DNA of 64,000 bases. Origin: Progne subis subis (Eukaryota; Chordata; Aves; Passeriformes; Hirundinidae). Location: contig JAKJHU010000378.1 in NCBI GenBank assembly GCA_022316685.1, positions 62,001 to 126,000 of the forward strand. Direction: 5' to 3'. A model generated the notes under the pieces. That model saw nothing but the letters and a program-made list of their open reading frames with translations, did not search any database and was not told the DNA's origin. This document shows positions 45,582 to 55,373 of the stretch, piece after piece; position 1 is the first letter of the stretch; each line of letters opens with the position of its first letter. The translations under genes and the position numbers were made by a program.

Positions 45582-45776
45582 ATACCCACAACGGGACATA
45601 TTTACTGGTTTTAGGGTTCCCCCGAGGGAGGGGGAAGCCATTGGGGAGGAAAAAATCCTCCAAAAATAGCTGCGCAGCTAAAGGGTTAAACCTCCTGTGA
45701 TTTTGAGCGAACGGGGTCCGCAGGGGGGAGTGCTTTTCATCTGGGTTTGGGTCCAAAAGCAACTTAGTATCAAAAC

Positions 45777-47711
45777 ATGGGTAGAAAGCTAACGGTTGCT
45801 CAGAAAAGGTTGTATTATAACTATGCTTCTGTTGTTAACGAGGCCAAATTGAAAATCTCAAACGGCGAGTTAAGAAGTTTTGCTCGCTGGGTTCATCTGC
45901 ATTTTCCCCAAGTTTCTCCCGACAGAGTCTGCAGTGCCGACTTCTGCGGCACTGTAGAAAAAGAATTAATTCGGCTCATTCGAACTGGAGACAAAAAAGC
46001 TACGAAGTATTTTACTATAGCAACAAAAGTAAATTCGGCAATTCAGTCTCAAAAGGGAGTGCAGGAAAAGCCCAGCCGAGAAACGTGTTCTCCCCCTCCT
46101 CCTCCCCCCTCCTCCTTTCTCCGGTCCCAGTGTCCCGTTCAAAAATGCCGCGTTCGTTTTTCTGTGGGGGGGGGAACTGGGTCTGAAGCCACGTGGTCCT
46201 CTTGGGGCTCCCAAGATGGCGGCGACCGCATGGCAGGGGACTCCCCCGCCCCCTCAGCGCCGCCCACCCCTCCCTGCCCCTGTGACGTAGGGTGCCTGCC
46301 GCGCGGCCCCGCCCCCCCCCTGCCCCGCGCGGCGCGGCCCCGCCCCGTCCGCCCCCCGCCCCGACTCGTGCGGCCCCGCCCCCACCCCGCGTGGTGCCGG
46401 CCCCGACTCGCGCGGCCCCGCCCCCGCCCCACGCGGCGCCGGGCCGGCCGCGCCGCACGCCGCCGCCGCCGCGCTGCCCCCCCCAACCCCCGGTAGCTGC
46501 GCGTGCGCACTGCGGCACCCCTTCCCCCCGCAGCCGCCGCGCCGCCGCCCGCCCCGGAGGGGCTCGAGCCCGCTCCCCCGGGATCCCCCCCACCCCCCCA
46601 CTCCTCGATGACGTCACCCCCCAGGCAAACCGCACCCCCTGCAGGGACGCAGTTGCCAGGCAACCAAGTGCCTCAGGGCACGGGCGTCCCAGCTCCCTCA
46701 AACCCGGAAGTGCCTGAGCAAGGAACGGGGGCACATACTGCTGCCAGCTCCTGCTCCATTCCCACCCTTGCCCCTGTTACCTTCCGCAATGCCCGCGGGG
46801 GTAACAACAGGGCAGAGTACCATCCATTTCCCCGAGCCACCATCAAAGAGATCTGCAAAGCTCACAGGATATATGGCCCAGATGGGCCATATTTCAGGGG
46901 GCTTCTCAGAGCAGATCTCTCTGCAGAGGAGGTAGTGCCTGCTGATTTAAAGTACCTGTTTTCTTGTTTGTTGAACCCAATGGAGTATATCCTATGGGTC
47001 ACAGCTTGGAAACAGCTGCTCCAGGATGCCTTACCAGGGCTTCTCAACAATGTTAACACTAGAGCTGATGCTCAGGGAAACCCCATCACTCTAGACCACC
47101 TGGCTGGTGAGGGGCAGTGGGCAGAAGCCACTGATCAAGTGGTCATTCCTGTCCAGTGCCTCCATGTAGTGAGAGACACAGCCCTGACTGCATTCTTCAG
47201 CATGCAAACACAAGGTCCTGCGATTTCATATTCGAAAATCAAGCAGGACCAAAGGGAGTCTTTCACAGATTTTGTAGGCAGACTGTCCCGAGCTATTGAA
47301 GCTCAGGTCAAAAATGAGATGGCTCGGGAACACATTTTAACAGAGATTGCGTTTTCAAATGCAAATGATTTATGTCGTGCTGCAATTTTAAGTTTACCCC
47401 TAAACCCCAAACCAACCTTACCAGACATGCTTCAGGTATGTCAGGTAAAGGTCCCTTTAATGAGTTCTACAGGTCCGCGGCCCAAACCTCATCAAGTTGC
47501 AGCCCTGGAAGCGGAAGATTCCCGAAAAACACCGAACACCGGAAAGAAGCCTTCTGCTCAGAGCTCCCAGAAGTGTTTTTTGTGCGGGAATTTGGGGCAT
47601 TGGGTTTCCAAATGCCCCCTCAAGAAAGAATTAGAGGACCTCAAAAACAAAAAAGGGGGAGGGGAAGGGGAAAAAGGGAGAGGGTTTAAACCCTCACAAA
47701 AAAACTGGTGA
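45777..47711 (+). pseudogene. gag: gag of the young provirus, one in-frame TAG
   Basis: The frame spans 645 codons including the stop, and is broken only by TAG at codon 240 (46494-46496). Residues 1-100 are matrix (MGRKLTVAQKRLYYNY; G2 is a myristoylation candidate). A long Pro/Arg/Ala region follows, encoded by GC-rich DNA. Capsid resumes near 46780 with a major homology region (IKQDQRESFTDFVGRL). Nucleocapsid has one intact zinc knuckle, CFLCGNLGHWVSKC. The frame ends with the slippery site two codons before TGA. Without the TAG it would be a full structural polyprotein. Whether readthrough, splicing or plain death applies is unknown. Confidence 0.9.
46150..46620 (+). other. CpG-island-like GC-rich segment inside gag
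   Basis: Base composition changes sharply against the A-rich gag around it. The segment contains many GC boxes (ccccgcccc), CAAGATGGCGGC (YY1 type, 46212-46223), TGCGCGTGCGCA (reverse complement fits the NRF1 consensus, 46498-46509) and a palindromic CRE TGACGTCA (46609-46616). It encodes only low-complexity Pro/Arg/Ala and contains the TAG. It could be a captured host promoter or an expanded proline-rich Gag domain. Confidence 0.8.
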
Positions 47712-47756
47712 AAGAGCGCAGGTCCACCCTGCGTGAGGAAAAAAATGGGGTGGACC
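47699..47756 (+). promoter_or_regulatory. -1 ribosomal frameshift signal with predicted pseudoknot
   Basis: In the gag frame the heptamer is A AAA AAC (47699-47705), two codons before the stop. Stem 1 pairs 47716-47722 with 47728-47734 around a 5-nt loop tccac. That loop is complementary to gtgga at 47750-47754, forming an H-type pseudoknot. The spacer is 10 nt. The pro-pol frame is exactly -1 relative to gag. Confidence 0.87.
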
Positions 47757-50700
47757 GGGCAGGAGGGGAGGGGAAAGGGAGCCAAGGGAAAAAAAAGGAG
47801 AAGCTGCATTGCCCCATTCAGGGTGGCAGCAAAAATAACACACTGGAAATGACTTACACGGATCATGACATGGTACAACCGATTTTGACAACCAATTCTA
47901 AATATACCCCCTACAGGTTGCAGCTCACGGAGGGTTTGCACCTGAAAGACGACGACTGGAATTTTGTGTCAGTTGACAACAGTGAGCAGGGTACCTGGCC
48001 AAGGGTCAAAGGTAAGCTCATCGTTGTGGGGGACTGCAAACACACCCCAAAAGAGATCGAAATTCTTCCAGGAACACTTGATAACAATCCTGGAAAATTC
48101 GTTCTCTGGCTACGCTGCACTCACCCACCAACATTCCTACCTAAAGGGCAGATAGTTGCCCAGATCATACCCACCTGGGAACGACTGGAAGAAGATAACA
48201 TACCAACAGCTTGTCCTGTGCACAGCATCACAGAAGTGAAACCCCAGGTGGGATGTGAATTACAGGTGGGTGATGAAGCCATTAACATCACAGGCCTCCT
48301 AGACACGGGCGCGGACGTGACTTTAATTCCAGCTAAGCACTGGCCGTCACGTTGGGCCTTGGAAAACGTGGCAGGACACGTGCAAGGAATAGGGGGAATG
48401 CAATTGGCCAAACAATCAAAGAGTGTGGTGCAAATTAAGGGGCCAAAAGGGCAATTGGCCAGTTTACGCCCTTTTGTTTTGGATTATAGGGAACCCTTGT
48501 TGGGGAGAGACCTGATGGCCCAGTGGGGAGTCACGATTGACATCCCAGACCCCCCACAGGATTTTTGGGCAGCGGTCGCTGAGGAGCGCCCTACCCACAA
48601 GCTGAATTGGAAAACAGATTCGCCAGTGTGGGTGGAACAGTGGCCGCTTTCAAAACAGAAATTGAAGGCGCTCGAAGAGCTCGTGGAGGAGCAGTTAGCT
48701 AAGGGTCACATTGTAGAGACCACCAGCCCTTGGAATTCGCCGGTTTTCGTTATCCAGAAGCCGGGGAAGGACAAGTGGAGACTCCTCCAGGATCTCAGAC
48801 AAATTAACAACGTGATAGAAGACATGGGCTCTCTTCAACCTGGGATGCCTACCCCGACCATGCTCCCACAAAATTGGAAATTGGCTGTTATAGATATAAA
48901 AGATTGTTTCTTCCATATTCCCCTACACCCTGACGACGCACCACGTTTTGCATTCTCGGTTCCCACCATTAACCGAGAGGCCCCGAGGAAACGCTACCAT
49001 TGGAGGGTTTTACCCCAAGGGATGAAGGTGTCACCTATCATCTGCCAGTGGTATGTGGCTTCCTTGCTGTCCCCGGTCCGCGTAGCCGCAGAGAAAGCAA
49101 TCATCCATCACTATATGGATGATGTGCTTGTGTGTGCCCCCACCGATGATGTCTTGTCACACGCGCTTGACCTGACAATTAATGCATTGGTTGTTGCAGG
49201 GTTCGAGCTGCAGGAAGACAAAGTTCAAAGGATGCCACCTTGGAGGTACCTTGGGCTGGAAATTGGCAAGCGGACCATTGTGCCGCAGAAATTGGAAATC
49301 AAGGCCAGAATTCAGACCCTTGCAGATGTCCATCAACTGTGTGGGGCATTGAATTGGGTGAGACCCTGGCTGGGCCTCACAACCGAGGACCTAGCCCCTC
49401 TTTTCAATTTATTGAAACGGGGAGAGGAGCTGAGTTCTCCCAGGGAACTAACCCCGGAAGCAAAGGAGGCGCTGGAAAAGGTACAGCATCTGATGTCCAC
49501 TCGGCAGGCCCACCGGTGTGATCCGGACCTGCCTTTCAAATTCATAATAATGGGGAAATTGCCACACCTACATGGAGTCATTTTCCAATGGAGAAATAAC
49601 ATCAAAAAGGACCAGGGCAGAGAGGACCCGCTTCTAATCATAGAATGGGTCTTTCTCAGCCATCAAAGGTCCAAGAGAATGACACGTCCACAGGAACTGG
49701 TGGCTGAACTGATCCGAAAAGCCAGAGTCCGGATCAGGGAATTGGCCGGGTGTGATTTTGAATGCATTCACATTCCAATTGGATTAAGATCGGGCCAAAT
49801 TACAAAGGCAATGTTAGAACACCTGCTTCAGGAAAACGAAGCACTGCAGTTTGCTCTAGATTCCTTCACTGGGCAAATCTCAATTCATCGGCCAGCCCAC
49901 AAAATTTTTAATCAGGATGCCAAATTCACACTGAATTTGAAAGATGTTCGGAGCAGGAAGCCTTTAGAGGCCCTGACAGTTTTCACGGACGCGTCCGGAA
50001 GGTCCCACAAGTCAGTCATGACTTGGAAGGACCCTCAGACTCAGCAGTGGGAGGCAGATGTTGCCGAGGTGGAGGGATCACCTCAGGTTGCTGAGTTGGC
50101 CGCTGTTGTCAGGGCTTTTGAAAGGTTCCCCGAACCCTTCAATTTAGTAACGGACTCCGCTTACGTAGCGGGGGTGGTGTCCAGGGCAGATCAGGCCATA
50201 CTGCAGGAAGTGTCTAACACAGCACTGTTTGAGCTGCTTTCTAAGCTTGTTAAGCTTGTCTCCCACAGAGAGCAGCCATTTTTTGTGATGCATACGAGAT
50301 CACACACCGATTTGCCAGGTTTCATAGCTGAGGGGAACAGAAGGGCTGATGCTCTTGCTGCTCCTGCAGCGATGGCCCCATTGCCAAGCATTTTTGAGCA
50401 GGCAAAGCTCAGCCATCAGCTTCACCATCAGAACGCACCTGGCCTTGTTCGCCGGTTTCACATCACCCGGGAACAGGCTAAGGCAATTATAGCTACGTGT
50501 CCCTCCTGTAACCATCATGCACTCCCCACCTTAAATGCGGGAGTGAACCCCAGAGGTCTGAACAGCTGTGAGCTGTGGCAGACTGACGTGACACATATCC
50601 CCCAATTCGGCCGATCTAAATATGTGCACGTGTCAGTGGACACTTTCTCCGGTGCAGTTTTCGCTTCCGCCCACACAGGGGAGAAGACCTCGGATGCAAT

Positions 50701-51331
50701 TAAACACCTCATCCAGGCTTTCTCCTTCATGGGCATCCCAAAAGAATTAAAAACTGATAATGGCCCAGCATACCGTTCCAAGGAATTCTGCAGCTTCCTG
50801 CAGCAATGGGGAGTGGGACATAAAACAGGCATCCCTCATTCCCCGACAGGCCAAGCAGTGGTGGAGAGGACCCACAGGGAAATCAAAAGAGTCCTCAACC
50901 AACAACAACCGGTGTTGAAAACAGAAACACCACAGACCCGATTGGCCAGGGCTCTATTCACACTGAATTTTTTAAACAGCACCTTCGAGTTTTTAAACCC
51001 TCCGATCGTTCGTCATTTTGGGGCAAACCCTCAGCTAAACATCAAAGAGAGGCCGCCAGTCATGGTCCGGGACCCTGAAACTGGAAGGACGGAGGGACCT
51101 CATGATTTAGTCACGTGGGGTCGTGGGTACGCTTGCGTGTCCACCCCCACGGGGCCGAGATGGTTACCATCAAAATGGGTGAGGCCCTATGTCCCGAAGG
51201 TCTCAGAGGAGAAAAAGAAACTGCCACAGGTCACTCAGGCAGCTTTCAGGAGGAAAAGGAGGGAAAATTTTTCCCAGGATGGTTTCGCTTTCCTGAATGA
51301 CCCCTGCTCGAATGCTAATTGTTTGTCTTAG
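47702..51331 (+). CDS. pol: pro-pol polyprotein, intact (dUTPase-like, PR, RT, RNase H, IN)
   Basis: The frame is entered by -1 frameshifting. Its first ATG (47708) gives 1207 codons without interruption. Domains in that numbering: a degenerate dUTPase-like segment (about 60-155, with LPKGQIVAQIIP); protease with DTGAD at 199 and LLGRDL; RT with SPWNSPVFVIQKPGKDKWR, DIKDCFFHIPL and YMDD (469-472); RNase H with TDAS (D761), ELAAV, TDSAY and AEGNRRAD; integrase with an HHCC zinc domain and D960, D1017, E1053, an exact 35-residue D-to-E spacing. Every catalytic residue I can check is present. Pro and pol share one frame, unlike classical betaretroviruses, which use two shifts. Confidence 0.95.
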   Translation, partial: KLVKERRSTLREEKNGVDRAGGEGKGSQGKKKEKLHCPIQGGSKNNTLEMTYTDHDMVQPILTTNSKYTPYRLQLTEGLHLKDDDWNFVSVDNSEQGTWPRVKGKLIVVGDCKHTPKEIEILPGTLDNNPGKFVLWLRCTHPPTFLPKGQIVAQIIPTWERLEEDNIPTACPVHSITEVKPQVGCELQVGDEAINITGLLDTGADVTLIPAKHWPSRWALENVAGHVQGIGGMQLAKQSKSVVQIKGPKGQLASLRPFVLDYREPLLGRDLMAQWGVTIDIPDPPQDFWAAVAEERPTHKLNWKTDSPVWVEQWPLSKQKLKALEELVEEQLAKGHIVETTSPWNSPVFVIQKPGKDKWRLLQDLRQINNVIEDMGSLQPGMPTPTMLPQNWKLAVIDIKDCFFHIPLHPDDAPRFAFSVPTINREAPRKRYHWRVLPQGMKVSPIICQWYVASLLSPVRVAAEKAIIHHYMDDVLVCAPTDDVLSHALDLTINALVVAGFELQEDKVQRMPPWRYLGLEIGKRTIVPQKLEIKARIQTLADVHQLCGALNWVRPWLGLTTEDLAPLFNLLKRGEELSSPRELTPEAKEALEKVQHLMSTRQAHRCDPDLPFKFIIMGKLPHLHGVIFQWRNNIKKDQGREDPLLIIEWVFLSHQRSKRMTRPQELVAELIRKARVRIRELAGCDFECIHIPIGLRSGQITKAMLEHLLQENEALQFALDSFTGQISIHRPAHKIFNQDAKFTLNLKDVRSRKPLEALTVFTDASGRSHKSVMTWKDPQTQQWEADVAEVEGSPQVAELAAVVRAFERFPEPFNLVTDSAYVAGVVSRADQAILQEVSNTALFELLSKLVKLVSHREQPFFVMHTRSHTDLPGFIAEGNRRADALAAPAAMAPLPSIFEQAKLSHQLHHQNAPGLVRRFHITREQAKAIIATCPSCNHHALPTLNAGVNPRGLNSCELWQTDVTHIPQFGRSKYVHVSVDTFSGAVFASAHTGEKTSDAIKHLIQAFSFMGIPKELKTDNGPAYRSKEFCSFLQQWGVGHKTGIPHSPTGQAVVERTHREIKRVLNQQQPVLKTETPQTRLARALFTLNFLNSTFEFLNPPIVRHFGANPQLNIKERPPVMVRDPETGRTEGPHDLVTWGRGYACVSTPTGPRWLPSKWVRPYVPKVSEEKKKLPQVTQAAFRRKRRENFSQDGFAFLNDPCSNANCLS

Positions 51332-51902
51332 TTCTTTTAGTTCTGACAGAGCCTGTCCAGCGCCAGTCCCCTGTGCTGAGGAAGTTCCACCTGCTCCTCA
51401 GCATCCTCCTGCTTGCTAGTCTCGCTGCACCTGTCTCCAGATGGTTGGTGCCCCAGCCCAAAGCCACCAGGGCAATGGGGCAGGCCACAAAGCCAGCCAG
51501 AACATCCGAGACATGGTGAATGACATCAAGAGAGAAACTGGTGACTGGCTGAATGGATTGTTTGGGGACTGGGGAATTTCGGGCTGGGTGGGTTCAATTT
51601 TGAAATCAGTTTTGTTGTTTTTATTTGTTATTCTGTTAATTTTAATTAGATTTGGTATCGTCAAAAAAATGTTAAGTAGATTAATTTCTAGCACCACACA
51701 TGCCCCCTCTGTGAACCAAGTTGCTGTATCATCCGTGCCTGGATGGGAGGAAAACATGGAACTGGAGGAAAACCCAGAAGACAGGAGACACCCAGAAGAA
51801 GAACCTCAGATCGAGTGGCCCACTCAGCCAGAGTGGCTCACTGAGATTTACCCGGACTTCGAATATCATCCTCCTCCATTCCAGCCCTCCTCCTGTTATT
51901 AA
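51319..51902 (+). pseudogene. env: env remnant: leader joined to TM end
   Basis: A leader-like frame (51319-51519), overlapping the last codons of pol, has the hydrophobic core FHLLLSILLLASLAAPVS. In another frame, 51441-51902 encodes the C-terminal part of TM: WLNGLFGDWGISGW, the membrane span SILKSVLLFLFVILLILI, and an acidic tail with PPPF. The whole surface subunit, fusion peptide and CX6CC region are missing. The tail resembles the TM at 31313-31738 in position and composition. The element therefore cannot make an envelope. Confidence 0.85.
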
Positions 51903-51904
51903 AA

Positions 51905-51919
51905 CAAAAAAGGGGGAGA
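51905..51919 (+). promoter_or_regulatory. Polypurine tract
   Basis: The A/G run AAAAAAGGGGGAGAT directly abuts the 3' LTR and is the plus-strand DNA primer site. Confidence 0.9.
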
Positions 51920-52613
51920 TGTAGTGGTGCAGAACTGTTTTATTAGGTTTTTGTAAGAAGTTTATGTTATGGTTCATTTCACTGTATCCCCGATTTTGTA
52001 TCCCTTTTGTGTCGTCTTTATAATAAGGTGTTTTGTGTCAATCATCCCACTCCTCACATGGCATGTAACATCCCCTCTGCCCCCCCTCACTCTGGGGCAG
52101 CCTGTCTATCACTCCAGGGGTCCCTCCCAGATTGCGAAACCTCAGGGAGAGGGCTTCGGGTGGACAGGTAGCCTGGGGGAATTCTTTTCCTCTGGAGGTG
52201 GTTGGTCCGAGGCTTGGGGGTGGGCACACCTTGTTACCCCCTGGATCCCCTGATTTGTTGTCTTGTTGTATCCTCCCTGGAACCCCTCCCCCGCTTATAA
52301 GGTAGAGGAGGGAGATTGAAACTCTCTCCCAGCAGCTCTCCGAGCAGCTCCTCGCTCAGCTGCTCAGCTCCCAGCCTCTGAGCTCTCGCCTCTGAGCTCG
52401 GAGCTCTCTGCTTCTCAACTCTGGAGCTAATAAACATCTTTTAACCTGCTAAGCTGAGAGCCAGCCTTTTCTCTTCTGCTGCTGTTGACTGTCTCAACAT
52501 ACGGGGTCCAACTGCTAAGCCGAAGCCGAAGCGAACTGGAAACATCTGTATCTGTGTTAACCGAGCTAGCCAGAGGTCCTCTCCCGCCCGGAGTGGGGAA
52601 AAAACCAGATACA
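51920..52613 (+). repeat. 3' LTR of the young beta-like provirus, 694 bp
   Basis: Same length and, as far as I can read, same sequence as the 5' LTR (44582-45275). Followed directly by the target duplicate cagccc. Confidence 0.95.
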
Positions 52614-54230
52614 CAGCCCCTGGGGCCAGGAAGGGCTGGGGGACAGCAGGGAAACCACTCAGGTTTGTGGTGGCCTCTGAAGTCAGCCAGAAAGTTTGTT
52701 CCCATGAGCTGTGAGTTTCCTGTGCCACTGCAGATGTTGTTACTCAGAGCCAGGGCTGCCTGGCAGCCACCCCCAAACTGCCCTCAGCATTTTCCTTTGC
52801 TTCACCTAGGCTTTCTTTACCCTTCCTGGTGCAAATTTCTTTCTATTGCCCAGCCCTGTTCCCTTCCCATCCCATCACTGGTTGCCCTTTCCTCTCTGGC
52901 CCCACTCCCCATTTCAGTTCCTGAATTCCCAGCACCATGGGAACGTCCCTTGGGGAGCAGGATCATCCTCCAAGTGCTTCAGGAATTGTCTGCAGCCTCC
53001 TGCAGTGCCCCGTGCTGCTCCCTTGCCAGAGACACCACAGGCCAGGGCAGCACATCTGGGCTGCTGTGTCTGGCTGTGGGGCTCCCTGTTCTGGGCAAGG
53101 AGGAGGAGCTGCAGAGGCTCTGCAGGACTGACAGGATGTGCTTTGGGGCTGTGAGGAGAAGTTGAGGCAGATAGGCTGCTGGACCTTCTGAAGAGGAGGC
53201 CCAGGGCTCATCCTGCAACTGCTGCACGGGTGGTTTCAGAGAATCACTGAATCAGCAAGGTTGGAGAAGGTGATCACCAAGTCAAACCTTTGCCCTGACA
53301 CTGCCTTGTCTTGCCTGAGCCTCCTCTTCTCCACGATGAAAAACCCCAGCTCCCTCAGCCACTCCTCACAGGACTTTTGTTCCAGACCCCTCACCAGCCT
53401 TGTTGTTCTTCTCTGGACACGCTCCAGCCCTTCCATGTCCTTACTAAGATGGGGGGGCCAGAAGTAGACACAGCACTCAAGGTGCTGCCCAACGAGTGCT
53501 GAGCACAGAGGAAGAATCACTGCCCTGGTCCTGATGGCCACACCATTCCTGATCCAGGCCAGGAGCCATTGGCCTTCTTGGCCACCTGGGCACACTGCTG
53601 GCTCATGTCCAGCCTGCTGTCCATCTGTCCCCACAGGTCCCTTTCTGCCTGGTTGCTGTCCAGTCACTCTGTCTCCAGCCTGTAGTTTGTTTATCCTGGA
53701 GAAAAGGAGTCTCATGAGAGTCAAGGCAGTGTCAGGGCACAGGTTGGACTTGATGATGTCCAAGGTCTTTTCAAACCTTGCTGATTCTGTGACTCTCTGA
53801 AACCACCCTTGCAGCAGTTGCAGGATGAGCCCTGGGCCTCCTCTCCAGAAGGTCCAGCAGCCCAGGTCCCTCAGCTTCTCCTCACAGCCCCAAAGCCCAT
53901 CCTGTCAGTCCTGCAGAGCCTCTCCAGTGCAGGGGAAGCACTGGGCAACTGAATAGCAGAATCAATATGATTTTAGCAGAAGTAATTTATTTAATATTTT
54001 ATATATATGTATAAAATTGTATTTTTATTTTATATTTTGTTTGTGTTAAACTCCAGGTATGGATTCTACCACTACTGTCCACATGTACAGGTGCCTCTCA
54101 ATTGGCTGAGCCACTTGTTCACAAGGCAGGCACACATCCTTCAGGTCAGCTCATTGGTCAAGCGTCCATCATCATGTTGTGTGTCCTCTAAGTTTTGCAT
54201 TGTTTGTAAACAGTTTCTCAGGCTCTTGGT
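52614..54230. repeat. Duplication copy B, right part
   Basis: This continues the paralogy with 23891-25335: cagcccctggggccaggaag, gtttgttcccatgagctgtg, and so on. It holds about 125 bp absent from copy A (around 53010-53135) and an AT-rich roughly 55-bp tract (53985-54045) also missing from A. Confidence 0.85.
53236..53795. mobile_element. Fold-back CR1 in copy B
   Basis: Same structure as 24405-24960: antisense CR1 followed by an inverted copy of its first 100 bp (53690-53795). The shared form shows that the fold-back predates the A/B duplication. Confidence 0.8.
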
Positions 54231-54307
54231 TCTTGTTTTTAGTCCTGTTGTTATCTCAGTAGTCTTGAGGAATTCCTGAGAGCTCCTGGGCAAGGAGCCT
54301 CAAGCCC

Positions 54308-55066
54308 TGTCTTGCAATGCAAGATTTTACCAAAACAAAATGTATTCTATTACCATTTGTGAACACCAGGTAGGGCAGGTTGTTTATCTCTTCCATGACC
54401 CATGCCTCTTATCTCTGAGGGGGATCTTGTCTTAATGGGCCAGCTGTTAAAACCAAATGGTGCAGTGTTCTTGATCTCTTCCATGACCCATCCTCCCTCC
54501 GGGGAGATCTCTTCTGTTAATGGGCCATTGCCTCTCACTGCATGACTGATAAAATTACATCATCCCATTGTGAGATACTCCACCCAGAGGGAGGAGCCAA
54601 GCATTCCTACTTAGATATAATCTGAGATTTAAACACCAGAAGCAGTCTGGTTTCCACTGGATTCCCAGAGGAAGACCAGACCCATCTACATCACCACTGA
54701 ACATTCAGAGGAAAACTGCACCTTCTACAAGATCATTGCTTCAACAAAACCACATCTGTTACTTCAGGAGCACTGCAGCCACTATTTGATTGCCCTGCTA
54801 GCTACACCCAGCCTACCTGGGGGACAGGTTGGATTCTGAGTCTTATATTGTGGGCTTTGTTGGTGGTGGTTTTTTTTTTTTTTTTTTTTACTACTGCATT
54901 TTTAGTTTAATTTTCCTAGTATAGAACTGTTATTCCTATTGCCATATCTTAGGTTGGGAGCCTGTTAATTTCAAAATTATAATTCAAAAAGAGGCAGTTT
55001 ATACATTCTGTTTCAAGGGAGGCTCCCACCTTCTGTGGCAGACCCCGGTTTTACCAGCCCACGACA
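54308..55066 (+). mobile_element. Solo-like LTR in inverted copy C
   Basis: It runs TGTCTTGC to ACGACA and is the inverted counterpart of 22738-23474 and 43411-44159. It contains a T20 run near 54870 and a clear ttttcctagtatagaactgt R-U5-like stretch. It lies 300 bp upstream of the intact zinc-finger exon and could act as its promoter (inference). Confidence 0.6.
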
Positions 55067-55373
55067 GTGAGCTCAGCTCAGATATCCTGGGTGGTCCCTG
55101 GGTTAGATTTTTTTGGGGTAGGGATGTTTGGAGAAGTAAGAACTCCAAAGTTGGGTGGAAAATGCCCCTTGGGGGGACATTGGGGGGTCCCAGTGGTGTT
55201 TACTGGCAGAGGCAGCCTGGAGGAGCAGAGCCCTGTGTCCCCCAGGAGCCCAGAGAGTGGGGAGCGCTGCAATTTGCAGGAGCCTCAACTGCCGTGATAG
55301 GGCCAGGGGGGACTCCTTGAGCCCCCTGCAACCCAAAGCAAATCCCATCCTGACTTTGTCCTTCCTCCCCCAG

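Larger units (their letters stand above)
44576..52619 (+). mobile_element. Young beta-like provirus with 6-bp target duplication
   Basis: The 8032-bp provirus (44582-52613) is flanked by cagccc on both sides (44576-44581 and 52614-52619). The paralogous empty site in copy A has one cagccc (23891-23896), so insertion came after the duplication. The LTRs look identical base for base by eye. Order: LTR, tRNA-Lys1,2 primer site, splice donor, gag (one stop), pro-pol (open), env remnant, polypurine tract, LTR. The layout is that of a betaretrovirus-like element turned retrotransposon by loss of env, analogous to mammalian IAPs. Confidence 0.95.

Noticed and set aside
45103..45762. 219-codon minus-strand frame over LTR and leader of the young provirus
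   Set aside because: It is antisense to the LTR and leader, the LTR part recurs at the 3' LTR, and no protein motif is visible.
46015..46734. Long open frames on both strands across the GC-rich gag segment (up to 239 codons)
   Set aside because: They are low-complexity Gly/Arg/Ala or Pro translations produced by high G+C and scarce stops. They lack motifs and overlap the real gag frame.
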